Assembly: GCF_048771995.1 (NCBI RefSeq)
Contig: NC_133063.1
Span: 67,098,014 to 67,162,013, forward strand
Length of the DNA: 64,000 nt
Direction: 5' to 3'
DNA from: Taeniopygia guttata
Taxonomy: Eukaryota > Chordata > Aves > Passeriformes > Estrildidae
The notes under the pieces are model-generated. The model was given only the letters and a program-made list of their open reading frames with translations. It searched no databases and had not been told where the DNA came from. The translations under genes and the position numbers were made by a program. How positions within the stretch are numbered: position 1 is the first letter of the stretch; every line of letters starts with the position of its first letter. Shown in pieces: positions 9,883 through 22,023 of the stretch.

Positions 9883-12800
9883 TACTGAGTATAACGTATC
9901 TTCTCCTTCAAGAGAAAGAGGGCTTGTAAAGGACTTGCCAGAGCATTTAAAGTCGAAGGTTCAGATTAGTTACACAAGAACTTTGTGTGTGTATGGTTAA
10001 CAGAGTCCATCATGTGAAAGAATAAACTTTGCTTGAAAGAACAAAGGTCTGGGAAGTGAAGCCTGAAGCCATCACTAAAGATTTCTTGAATTACTACTAT
10101 CACTTCCGAAATGGATTCACCCCTGCATGACTGCCTGTCTCCTTGTGCTTCTTCTTTAATTTAGCACCCATGATACTGTGCTCATTCTGGATAGCAGAAA
10201 AAGCAAGCTGAAGCTATTGCAGCTTTTCCTTGGCCCCAGCTAGCTGATGCATCCAACATATGGACAGCATATGTTTAGTCAGCAGCAGTGAAGAGATCCT
10301 TGCTCTCCACTTCCTGCTCAATTTTCTGCAGGAAAATTCCACATGGCCATTGCTAGGAATGCTTTTCCATGCTCTAAAGCATGACATTTATAGTCATGCC
10401 TGGACCTCTGCTGCAGCTCATTTTGCAGTTTATGGTTTAAAAAAATAGCGAAGTACGGTTCCTGGTATTTTTCTGGGGTAACCACTAGGTGAGCAGGAGG
10501 GTAAGTGGCAACAGGATGGTGAGCACTGAGAAGCCTGGGAGAACAGTTGGCTGTGGGAGAAAACTTATTTCAAGACAGTCAAAGCTTTCTAGCTGGTTGA
10601 AGTAGTAAAATTACCCTATAATTTCCCCTTAATTCTGGACATTTTTTGTAGTAGGTTTTAAGGTTTATATAAAAAATGCCCAAGTACCCTGAATAGCACA
10701 TCACTGCAGGAATAAGAAAGCATCTCCTGTAATGCTAAACTTGACAGAGTGAGGAATCTTATCCTATACTCACAGGTACCTAGGATACTTCTTCATATCA
10801 CAATTAATTGTTCTGCTGAACTCATGTCTCATGTATTAAACAGACAGACTATCCAATTTTGAAATTTTCTGTTTCCTAACAGTTTCAGACTAAAGTAATT
10901 GCTGCTGGAGGGTTCTGGTAGAATGTCTTTGTGTAATTCCTTAAGGAGGAAACATCTCCAACTACTCTGCCTGTTTTGACTAGCATGGCAGGGTACTACA
11001 CACAGGACATTGATTATGCTCACGCAGTAGAACACATTATGCTAATTCCTGCTACCAGTAGTTATGGGGAAGCAAGCTTATCCTGAGATTTGTAAGATTA
11101 AAAATAGCTCTAGAACTAGAAAATTTACCTTTTAGACTGCTTCTTCAAAGACAGTAAAAGTGCCTTTAGTCTACTGTGCATTCACATCACACTGTGTGAC
11201 AACAGCTCTTTCTTGGAAAGGGTTATTCACCAAAGTCGGCACCTTTAGAACTGATGATGAATGCAATTGCAGATGTCTTTCTCATTTTTTTAGCACATAG
11301 ACTTTGAGGAATATTAATGCTGGTTTCCTTAAAAAAAACAACAAAAAAAACCCTGTGAAGCTTCCAAACGCAGCATTATTAAGTCACCACTGTCACCCAG
11401 GGTGTCAACACATTTTCTGACAAACACACTCAAGATCAGCCTTTCCCACAACACTAAGTCTGGTCAGGATTCTCTGCACCTCTTGAGTAAGAGATCAGTC
11501 TTGCAATGCAGTGGTTTTGTGCGATGACAACTCAATTATAAAGTGCTGAAATACTAGATAAAATTTCCTTGCACTGATAATTACAGCCAAAGTTTAAGTC
11601 ACCTTTAACCTTACATTTGTTAAACTTAATGGAATGAACTGTTACTGCTCTTTACAAGTCAGGTTTTTCCATACCATGAATCATCCTTGCCACTGCTGAA
11701 TCTTTCAGGCTTTCCAACATCCTTTTAAAAGCAATGCTATATTATAATAGCTGTCTAGGTTATAGTTTATACAGATGTAGTGTCACCTTGCTCCTTTCAG
11801 TCATTCAAGAACTCTGCAACTGCTATTTGCAATGGGATCGTGCTGGAGCACTTCCTCAATCCCACTGAATGGCTCGTAGATACTGTCTGGAATCAGAATT
11901 TTCCAAGTTGGGTGTTGTGTTATTCCACAGCTGTCTCTTTTCCTCTCGTCTAGGACATGATTTCATGATTGTTGAGCAAGTGCACAGTAGAGCTGAAGAA
12001 CACAGGATTCCTTTTTCCTTTCCAAACTTACATGCCATTTGAACTTTTAAAATAGGATTGAAAATACTCTCCATTTGGTGTGCTAGGATCTACATCTAAA
12101 TTACTCCTTTCCCTGTAAACTGTCCTTTCTCCGTAAGCCAGTTTCCTCTATGCATCCCCATATTTCTCCAATGATTTGTCCAGAGAGTGGTAATGCTGCA
12201 GTCAGGGAGCTGTCAAGGTCTTAAGAAATTATGGGATCACACTGATTTTTTTTTAAGACCAGTGTTTTGCTTTGTAAGTAAGTGTGTGCTCTGGGGACTC
12301 ACTTTAAAAAGTCAACTCACTAAATACATCCCTTTTACTTGGTATCACTCTTAAGCAAAAGAGTTTTGGGAAACCAAGAAAAATTGGAGTGAGGTTTTTC
12401 AAAATGAATGCTGTTTTCAGATCTCAATATAGTTTTTTTCTCATCTGCTTCAGACCTTACCCTTCAACACAAGCACTGCTTTGCTTTCTGTTCCTCCACC
12501 TAATTTTATATTACCACTGCAGACTTCCCCTGCAGTGATTGCTGGTAGAAGCAGGTGCTCTGTTCTCTAACCCATTTGAAGAGTCATCCTAGTGCACACT
12601 GACAGGCTATCACTTAACCCTTTTTTCTTCTCCTTATGTCACCTATTTTTACACAGTTGTTCACATTATCAGCCCCTTGTAGGAAGGTTTTATTTTCTTA
12701 CATGCCAATTATATAAGCAGGGACTTAGTCAAAGAACATGCAAAAAAAGCTGCATAACACACAGTATTGCACATTGATTAGCTTTAAAATGAGTAAGTAC

Positions 12801-15800
12801 AAATTATCACTCCATAATTTAGGGAGATTAAGGAGACAGTGGTTCGAGTTAGTGGGACCTTTTCATAGAGAAAATAACTGCACATGGTGTCTTTAGTGGA
12901 AAATATGAATTACATGTGTAAGAGTAGTACACGAAGAACCACTCTGAGTGGGCCTTTCACCCCTGAACTACTGCACTGCCAGCCTCAAAGCACAAATAAA
13001 TAGTGAGGAGCAGATTCAGCCAGCTGCCCACAATTGCACTTACCAGCAAGGTGGCTTTATTTGCTCCAGAAAATGTTGTCCTGTGAGCAAGCACACCAAA
13101 ATGAAGGTTTTTCCATACCTAATTGTTGAAATGCATGTGTGGGTAATAGAGGGGGTTGCACTGAAGTCCGGCATGTTCACTGTAGAAAAGTGGAGATATT
13201 GGCACTACAAGTCATGATTCTGTAGAGACAGGATGGAAGTGGGATAAATGAATACAGCAACACAAACCACAAAGGGGAAAGATGGTGTGGGTGCAATCAC
13301 CCCCTTGTGATAGCAAATGCTGCTATCACAAAAACATAGCAACATCGCAAAGACCTGTGCAATCTCAGTTTTTCAGATGAGTTAACTGCTCATTCTTTTA
13401 GCTGCTGTTGATGTAGGACGAAAGACTTTTCCTAGAGAAAAGACATTCATTTATGTTTTTGTGAATCCCTCTCAAATGCAAAGGATTGCAGTGCTGCAGT
13501 TAGAAGTAGAGCAATGTCAGTGCAGGCACTAAGGAAGAAAGACCTTAACTTCAGTTAGAGAGGACAAGCAATCTTTACCTCCCACTTTGCCTGTTTAAGT
13601 AAGTGTGAATCAGTAACCACCTTGACTTGCTCACTAGCATTTGTATGTCAAACACTTAAGCTAACCTTAGGGTAGAAAGAGGGTTATAGCACCATTAGTG
13701 GGACAGTAAAGTATCTCACTTCCTCAATAAACATGCTATTCTGTATTATTTTAAGCTACTTTTATAGTTTTACAAGGTGTTGCTTCCTTTCTAATACAGA
13801 CATTTCACTCCTACTCCCCACATCAAAAATTCCTCCCTCTACTGCCATTCACCCAGTGGTAGCCTTCAGGGGTGAGGGCAGACTTGCTAGCCTCTTACTC
13901 ACATTTTCTGACCTTGCTGCAACAGATTTCAACAACGCAGTTGGCAAACACTGTTGCACTGGCTATGTTAACTACTTCAGTGCCGAGCAGTCTGTAGAGA
14001 GGCACCAGCACATCTACTGAGTTTTCAAGTAATGATCTTCTAAGTCAAAAGTAAAAGATGCTTATACAGCTGTAAACTGATCTATTTCCTAAACATCTTC
14101 TCAAAATCCTAGAGAGATAAATTCAGTTTTCAATCCTTGTTTTGAGGGGTAACATCCAGCTTCTCAGGAAACTCAGATGCTAAGTCTGAAGTCAGCACTT
14201 TCTGAACCATAGTTTCTGTAAAGATTGCTTTTATAAAAGTAAAGTGATCTGTACTGAAGGCTCTGCAGTAGATGATCTGAATACAGTAACCTTGAAGGAA
14301 AACAAGATTATGTCTGTTACAGAGAACTCAAATAAGGCAACATATTTCGCTTGATTTGTCTGGTCTCTTGGGTGTATCTTGGGATCAACTGACTGAGCAA
14401 ATCGAAGACAGCAGAACAGCTTGATACTTTTTCAGTTTACCACCAGAGGTAACTGATTTATTTTTTTAAGATGGTGAAATATTTCCAGATTTGTGAAAAC
14501 ATGTTTTGATATTTAGCCTTTTCAGAAAATGAGTGTTCTGAACAACAGGATAAAGCTAACATGTTGCATGGGATCTTTCCAGTAAAATACCCCAGCTTCT
14601 GTTCTTGTTATATGATAGAAAGATAAATTGAGAGAGAAACAGGCACCTTAGACATGTGCAAAGCTTTGTACACACAAATCATGCACAGTAGTGAGTCGCA
14701 CTGTTTAAGCAGTAGGAGAAAAAACTTGAAAAAATAATCACAAAGATGGCAAATTATAGCTTGTATTGCAGATTGCATGTAAGGAGAAACATCCTTGAAA
14801 AACTCACTCTGTAAAAAATGTTTGAGAAAAGAGGACAAAATCCCTACTGGCTTTTGTGGGTTCCCTTTCTTCATACAGACATTTCCAATGGCTGAGTCAT
14901 GCCAGTTTAATCAGCTCCTACATAATAAATCCCCCTCTGTGCCATATTTGCTCATTACTCGGCATGCATAAGCCCCTCAGCTCTATTGCTGGCTAAATAT
15001 ACTTCCCTCACTGGCTGGTTTGTTTTTGTGTGGCTGCATAAAGAGCTGTCCTAGCATAACTGATGGAATAACATAGAATTGGAAATGGCAAATGCGGGAG
15101 CTCCTGAACATTTCTCTAATGCAGTCAGCAGATGAGAGGCACGTTCATAGCAAGATTACACAATGCAATCACCTTTCCCTAGACACAGGAGGGAATTTAA
15201 GTTCTTAATTCATAGTCTGGCATCCTGTTACTGTCAAGTTCTTTGAAATCCAGCATGGCAGAGAACAAGTGAAGGTGTAACTGAGGTCCCAAAGCACATA
15301 GTTCAGAGACTCAGCTGAACAATTCAGAAATCACTCTTCCAACTTAATGCTGGCACATTCACCAGCCTGAACCAAGCCCAAAGTGTAGTCCTGCCACTTT
15401 TCTGGGCAGAGAATCCGATCTGTTTTTCTCGAACAGCATTCAGAGCAAGTTGTAAGATGCCGAAGATAGCAGCAACTCGGTTCCTCCTAATCATCTTTAT
15501 CTACTACAAGCTAATCCTTCAGTTTGGAAACAGCTGCAAACACACACAAAATAGAATTAGAACCTCCACCCTGAAGGCAGGCCACTACCACTACCCTGGG
15601 ATTGCAGCAGGATGGAAGAGCTAAGAGGGCTGTATTTCTGAAGGGTCTGTCAAGTGTTATGTCAGTAAAAAACATTTGTTACATGGGTTTCCACAAAACT
15701 GCCTCTCCTGCATCTGCTAAGTAATGTCTGCACCTCAAAAATACCATTGCTTTGTGGTGCTCACTCGCACACAATAAGCAGTCCTTGTATAATCCATGAA

Positions 15801-16378
15801 TAATGATATAAACCAGCAGAATAACGCCCCTGAAACCAGTTGTTACCACAGTTAAACTTTTAGCCTACTATCTATCCTCAGGGCTGCCACTGGGCTCTTA
15901 ACTGCAGCTAAAACTGATTTTCCTAGGGATTATACTTACATAAGGATCAGAGATAGCCTAAATATGGAGTGTTTGTTACCAGGCAGACCAAAAGGTAACT
16001 ACTGTGGCTCTTCATAGCATCTTTATAGCAATCTGAACATCCCTATATGTGAATGCTCCTTGAGTATTTGAAAAGGCCATAACTTCGCAAGCAATATTTT
16101 CCATAAAAGTCATGCAAAAATAGAAATAAAACCACTTCCTAATTAATTTTTTCTTTGGACCTCCAAACAGATTTAATTGAAATAATCAAAAAAGTTGGTT
16201 TCTACAGCTATAAATAGAAATTGAAGCTGTAACAGAACAAGATGAGTGTTTAATGTTCTTGCAGTGAAATCCCTTCAGACTACTTTAGCAGAGACCCAGC
16301 CTTCTCTAGTATTTCTTGAAATCCAAATTCATTGTTTATTCTTCCTGATGAAAAATTAGACACAGCCAACATTATTAC
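9883..16378. other. Intergenic DNA between TMEM174 and TMEM171
   Basis: The first part is the TMEM174 5' flank and presumably its promoter, with no CpG island; an HNF1 half-site-like GGTTAAC lies at about 9994. The remainder is unique AT-rich DNA without recognised genes or interspersed repeats, apart from a small hairpin at 13305-13331. Confidence 0.5.
13305..13331. repeat. 11-bp perfect inverted repeat
   Basis: TTGTGATAGCA and TGCTATCACAA are separated by 5 bases (AATGC), which can form a short hairpin. No polyadenylation or RNA-gene context is evident. Confidence 0.8.
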
Positions 16379-16458
16379 TTTTATTACAAAATGTAAATAA
16401 ATTCAAAAATTGTAAATCTGTGCACATTTTATTAAAAATTAAGTGAACTGTCAGTCCT
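16335..16458 (-). terminator. TMEM171: TMEM171 3' UTR and polyadenylation signals
   Basis: Just downstream of the stop codon the minus strand carries AATAAA at three places: 16430-16435, 16382-16387 and 16335-16340. The first is under 30 bases after the stop, so a very short 3' UTR is possible. The cleavage site cannot be fixed from sequence alone. Confidence 0.5.
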
Positions 16459-16687
16459 TTACGAGCTGGTGTCAGATGTGGCTAAGAAAATAGATGAAAA
16501 AGATAAGGAAGAAGATGGCGAATATTCATTATTTGTTATTGATGCTTTCTCTTCATATTTTGGTGGTGATTCAGAAGAAAGGTATAGCACTGGTAAAATA
16601 ACTGAAGGTGAGCTGCTTCCAGAAATTGCATATATGGATTCATAGTCTCTAACAGCAACTGTTCTTTCATCATCAGCAAGCTGTGCT
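16459..16687 (-). CDS. TMEM171: TMEM171 coding exon 3 (last)
   Basis: 229 nt with acceptor GTTTTATAG|A, 75 full codons and a stop. It carries DYESIYAISG and SPPKYEEK, matching the human CESIYTISG and LPPRYEEK segments. The C-terminus is Ser-rich. Confidence 0.92.
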
Positions 16688-19600
16688 CTATAAAACACAA
16701 AACAATGTATTAGCATAATTCATTTATCTACAGTGAGTGAAATTTGACTTGATTTATATAAAAATACATGCACGCACACACTTCCTAAAAATCCCTGAAG
16801 CAAAGAACTTGCATAAGCATTAAGATTTCATTCTGTGGGCTACATTATGACTATATGAAAAGTCTATCATTTCAGAGGGGCAGGGCAAAACAAACTCCCT
16901 TCTAACCTTTTAGATCACCAGTCACAGCCTGGCTTATGGGTATTAGCTGCTTCTGGCTGTGCTGTTTCACAATCTCACTAAATCTTCTTCTGATCCCTAG
17001 CTCATAATGTATCTTTCCTTTTGTAGTGTATCACATACACACAGTCTCTTTCTTTTATAAAAGACAGTTACTAGAATGGGAACTGCATCCAAAAAAAAAA
17101 AATCATAATCCCTAGCCTTTTGAGATTTTACATGAAAGGCAATCAAACTTTTCTAGGCACTCCAGCAATCTATGGCAGACATAAGGAGTTGTATTCCCAC
17201 TCATAGCTGGAAAGACAGAAGCAACTGGACACAACCAGACTGCAAAGCTCCCAGTGACATTGAAGGTGAGCGGCCAAGTATTCCCTGTCCTCCTCTAACC
17301 ATCATAACTGGATCAAAATTGGTTGAACCCACATTGTTCTAGTACTTTGCCCATCTCACCCTGGAGCTGGCCCTCAGCATATTGCTTCAGCTGCTTCCCA
17401 AGAAAAGGGAAGACCTGCTTGCTCGTCATTATTCACTCCCAGAGCTGACTCATACATCTGTATCTACATAAATACTGAGTGAGGAGTACAAATACAGAGC
17501 ACAGTCACCTCATCGTCAATGCTGTTACTGGTCTGTGAGCATTTTCAAAGGAGAGAGAAATACTACAAGACAAATGCTGAGCTGCTAAGTAACAGATTGC
17601 AGGAAGATGCAAGCAATTCTGGGATAAGACCATGACTCAGTTTACTAACAGCTCTCTCATCCAGCACAGGCTGCAGCACAATGCTTGCTGACAGAACACT
17701 GAGCAATGGATCCAAGAGGAAAATCACCTTTGTCCAGTAGCCACCAACATATGATACGTGTATCCCCTGCCATATTTGAGATCTTCAACCATGGCACTCT
17801 TATGAAGAACAAGGCTATTGCTTCTCTTCTATTAAAGCGCTCAGGAAGCAACTTGCACTAGTCAAGTTGCCCTGACTGCCAACAAGTGCTGAGCCATGAG
17901 AGAGCAGGATTGAGTGAAACCCCCAGAGGTGGTATCAGCTCAGCAGATCTCTGTGAGGACACTGGGAAACATGGAAGGGCAACAGCTAGAGCATCCTCAT
18001 CAGAAAACACCACAGGGCAAGGTCAGGCTTCGGTTCTTTATCCAAGCCTGAGGTGTTTTATCCACTCCACTAGATACTATCCCAACAAACTGCCTCTTTG
18101 TGTACGTATGTTCACAAAACAAAGAAATCCACACCAGCATGAAACCATACCCACATGATTTTCCAACAGTTCCAGGGACGGCGACTCCACCACTTTTCCT
18201 GAGCAGCCTGTTCCAATGCTTTACTAACCTTTCCACAAAAAAATCCCTTCCATAATGACTAAGATAAACCTTTCCTGGTACAGGTTAAGGCCACTTCACC
18301 TTGTCCAGCCACTTGTTATGTGTCCCTTGCCAGGTTCAGCTCCAGTTTTACTTTGGTCTTCCTCATGGCCTCCCTACAAAACTGTGCTTCATCTCTAAAC
18401 TCTTCCTAGGTCACCTTTCTTTCCCTTAACTTGACCAGCAAGTTCCTACTCACTCATACCAGTCTCTTACCCTCCTTGTCTGATTTCTAGCTCCTGGGGA
18501 TTGCCAGTTCTCACGTTCTGTGGAAGAGTTGCTTAAAGATCTGCCAGCTCTCTGGCAGAGAGAAAGAAGCCAGATCTTCAACTCCTTTGTCCCTGAGGGC
18601 AGTCTGTCAGCGGATCCCACTGACTAGGTTCCCAAAGGACTGGAAGTCTACTTTCCTAAAGTCCAAGAGCTGAACTTTCACTCCTGACCCAAGCCCTATC
18701 CCTCATGCATGCTCCACCAGTGCATGATCCCTGCAGCCCAGGCTGCCTGCATTCCTGGTGTCCCAGTTAGCTCGCTTGTATTGTGACCAACAGATCCTGT
18801 AACACATTCCCTCCAGCAGGGCTGTCTGTCACCTGGCTCAGGCAGTTATCCTCCACACATTCCAGCAGTCTCCTGCATTGCCACAGCTCTCCAAGCTGCT
18901 TTTCCAACAACTGCTAGGGTGGCTGAGATCCCCCTGCAGGGCACAATGCCTCCTGTGCTGGAGCAGGAAGGTTTGGTCAAGGGGCTCCCCTTGGCCAGGC
19001 AGCTAAAGGTTCCCTTTGCAGACCCCAGCCAAAGGTTCCCTTTGCTGCCTCGCTCTCTGACTCCTACCCACAGGCTTTCCACCTGCTCATGGATATTCTT
19101 CAGGGACAGCTCTTCACATTCAATCCACCTCTTGCTGTAAAGAACAATCCCTCTGCCTCTTCTTCTTTTCCTGTCTCTTCTGAACAGCCAGCAGCTATCA
19201 AACACCACAATCCAGAAATAGGATTCATCCCACAAGATTTCAAGAACGGCAACAAAGTCATAGCCTTGCAGCAGCACAATGGCTCACACTTGCTTTGGCT
19301 TGTTGCCCATGCTGTGCCTTTACACCTTAGCTGAGATGCTGGCCATGTTGGCTCCCCAGAGGAACACCCCTTAGTTCCTTTGAGATAGTTCTCCGGTGTT
19401 TTCCTCCTGGCTTCTGTTACCTTAGAAGCCCTTGGCTCAATTGCCTAAGACTGTAAGTGCGTTCCAGTGTAGCCAGCACACTCCAGATTCAGAAGCAGGG
19501 GATCCCTGCATCGTGTTCTTTCTGAATCATTAAGGGCCTGAAAATAAGTTAAGGACTCCAGACATATGACACCTATCTCTGACTTCTAGTATGTGACCCT

Positions 19601-21958
19601 TGCAGTGACCTCTTTTACCCTCAAGTTAGCAGCTTACTGGTGGTAACTCACAAGGGATAAATAACCCTGCCAAGTTCTTGTGGCACAGGCAAGTCTTTGG
19701 TTAAGTTGGCAGCTCCTGCTCCCCGAGTCTGGTGGCGTCAATATTGGGCAATTCTGTTATAATCCATGTATGTAAGGATAAGGTGCAACATCTTGCAACC
19801 TCCCTTATCAGCATGCTGGAGCCATCTGTGATATCAAGGAATCCTTTCATCTCAAAACAAGGCAACAGCAGGAACAAGGTAGACCAGCACAGCAGGTCTA
19901 AGTTCCTCAAGGCAGAGACAAGGGGCACAGGGGAACTGAACACACTAGCAGATAAAGTAACATTCTCAGTGTCTGTGTGTAGGTGTCATAAAATACTTGC
20001 CAGAGGCTCCTAAAATTTGGCAATATGGTTATCCCGTCACTACCACACTGCTGTCAGTGACACCTCCTCTTGGATAATCTGTGGGAGAAATCTACCATGG
20101 GGCACTGATTTAAGGACTTCAGAAGTTCTTTCCAGTCATAATAACTTAATCCTCATGAAGGACACTCTGCAGTTTGTGTTCTCCTGGTACATGACAGTAT
20201 TTTAATACCATTTCAAGTAACTTATCTGAAATAAGTTGCTCTAGAAAACTTTGTCATGCTTAGTAGTTAATTCACAGCAATTATATAAGAACAGGGTCTT
20301 GGATACCTAAAGAAACAGCTCAGATTTCTAAAATCAGAAATGAACACTCTTACCCATCACTGAAGATAGAGTGGTATGGTGGTGGATTTTCACTTGTAGG
20401 CAAAACACTTGATACAAGACAATGAGTCACAGTTGGTGACATAGGGTCAGCAAAATAAGGAGGCGGTGGGGGTGGAAATACCATCACAGCATCACCTAGG
20501 GGAAGAACACCAATTACTACTTCTGAAGATCTGAGCACCTCTGGTTATATTAACAGCATCCTATAACTTCTATTTGCCTAGCTTTTAAGATAAATGATCC
20601 CACATACACTTTAAGGATAGGAAAGTATTTAGTTTCCCTCCCAGAAATAAGTCATTCTAAGTTTCTCAATAAGTACTGCAGCGCTATAACAGAAGTCATT
20701 AATGTCTCTGAAAATTGATTTTGTGGACTGTGAGTTTCCCTACTAAGTTACTTGTAGTTCAAGGCACACTAACCACAACTATTGATACACAGTTCACTAT
20801 TTCAATATATTGTACAGCAAAAAAATTACCAATTTCCACTCTGTAATTTAAGAGTTTAAAACTTGTAATTACATCTCTTACAATTGAGAATGTGGCTACA
20901 ATTTAAAAAATACAGTACATTGGTTACAAATCAGAATCTTCTGTTTAAGGATCAGAGCTCAAGGCTAAAATAGATTTTAAATATAGCCATAGAAGTCTGT
21001 GATCTGCAGTGTCAATTACACAGTTTGAGAACAGAATTGGGGTTAGACTCATTTGTGCCAGGTCATGTTGCTTTACACAGTCAGACCTTACTTTTTATTC
21101 CAAAGAGAGATTCTGCCTTTTTGAGAAACGTAACTGAACTGACCATACAGAGAGCACAAGAGACAAAGTAACATTATTCTATTTCATCTGTCCTGACATG
21201 GCAGAACTGACATGCTTAGAGCTAATACTAAGTAATAATAATAATTAAGTAACACACAGATATAAATTATAAGTGGAAACCCCCCCACACTAATTCCCAG
21301 TGTAAAGTTCCTACGTTTTTTACTCACCTACTGTAACCTGAAAGGATTCAGGGCTCTGAGGATGTTCTTCACTTTCATAGGAGTCTTCGTTTATATTTAT
21401 GTTTTGCTTCTTTTTAACATGAGCTATCACGAAGAAACACAACCCAGTGAGCACAATCAAAGGTCCCAAGATTTGAAGCGACAGGAATCCACAGCCCTGG
21501 AGGTCTATGTCAGAAGTGCCAGTGTGGTTGAGCTGTATCGTATGCCAGCCAGGGCTGCAACCAGGTACCCAAATGCCCAGGATGCTAATTAACATTCCAC
21601 TAGTTAAAAACAGGAATCCAAATATGAGAAACTGGGCAAACTGACAGTTCCCACGACAAAAAACAAGGCTGTACACCTGCTCATTTTGCAATTGTCTTTG
21701 TCTTATATACATCCTGGCCTTTGATCGTGCCAGTAAAACACAAACCAGTCCAGTTACAGCCAGCACTGGCCCAGCAGCCTTAAGGACCTCGTTACAGTCA
21801 CTGAAGCTTCCAGATGGACACGACTGGAGAATAAAGACTGAAAGAAAAAATCCAGCACAGAGCAACACAGCTCCAAAAACAAAAAGGAAAAAAATAAGTT
21901 TCCCATGTTGTCCATTACTTCCTTCACCTCCTGGTGCAGGAACAGCCACTGGATACAT
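16459..21958 (-). CDS. TMEM171: TMEM171, complete three-coding-exon gene
   Basis: Encodes a 333-residue protein (human about 324) of unknown biochemical role. Four hydrophobic segments lie near residues 20-44, 62-80, 110-131 and 158-180, the third within FLTSGMLISILGIWVPGC, nearly identical to human. The cytosolic-type tail from about 211 is rich in Pro and Ser. It has three PPxY motifs: PPPY at 221-224, PPPY at 248-251 and PPKY at 299-302, plus a DYESIY segment near 272, all in human-like positions. Introns are GT-AG with phases 1 and 2. The ATG context is modest (TGTAATGT), but the N-terminus matches the family start and the frame is closed upstream by the probable acceptor at 22022. Neighbours are TMEM174 and FCHO2 on the same strand, as in human. 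Confidence 0.95.
18165..19520 (-). mobile_element. CR1 LINE fragment in TMEM171 intron 2
   Basis: On the minus strand the right part encodes decayed CR1 ORF2 endonuclease: LQGYDFVAVLE, LFRRDRKRRRGRGIVLY and EQVESLW. It continues to an LELNLARD-like segment near 18345. It then passes directly to CR1 3'-end sequence at 18165-18335 (plus-strand GAGCAGCCTGTTCCAATGCT), so the reverse transcriptase part is missing. The copy is old and non-functional. The right boundary is approximate. Confidence 0.8.
20354..20495 (-). CDS. TMEM171: TMEM171 coding exon 2
   Basis: 142 nt with acceptor CCCCTAG|GT and donor GATGG|GTAAGA. It encodes the proline run FPPPPPPYF and NPPPYHSIF, the first two PPxY motifs. 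Both splice phases agree with the neighbouring exons. Confidence 0.93.
21328..21958 (-). CDS. TMEM171: TMEM171 coding exon 1
   Basis: 631 nt giving residues 1-210 and the first base of Gly211. It holds all four membrane segments. The donor is GTAG|GTGAGT after ESFQVTV. The matching human junction also reads VTVGD. Confidence 0.94.
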
Positions 21959-22021
21959 TACAACAGAATCTCCTCAAGCAGATGAGTTGTTAGAATTGAA
22001 CAGCAGCAAACTACAGTAGAG
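21959..22021 (-). other. TMEM171: Probable 5' UTR part of the TMEM171 start-codon exon
   Basis: A strong splice acceptor lies on the minus strand at 22022-22023: a long pyrimidine-rich tract followed by TTCACAG|CTC. This implies that transcription starts in an upstream non-coding exon. The best partner donor is at 27540 in the CpG island. Confidence 0.5.
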
Positions 22022-22023
22022 CT

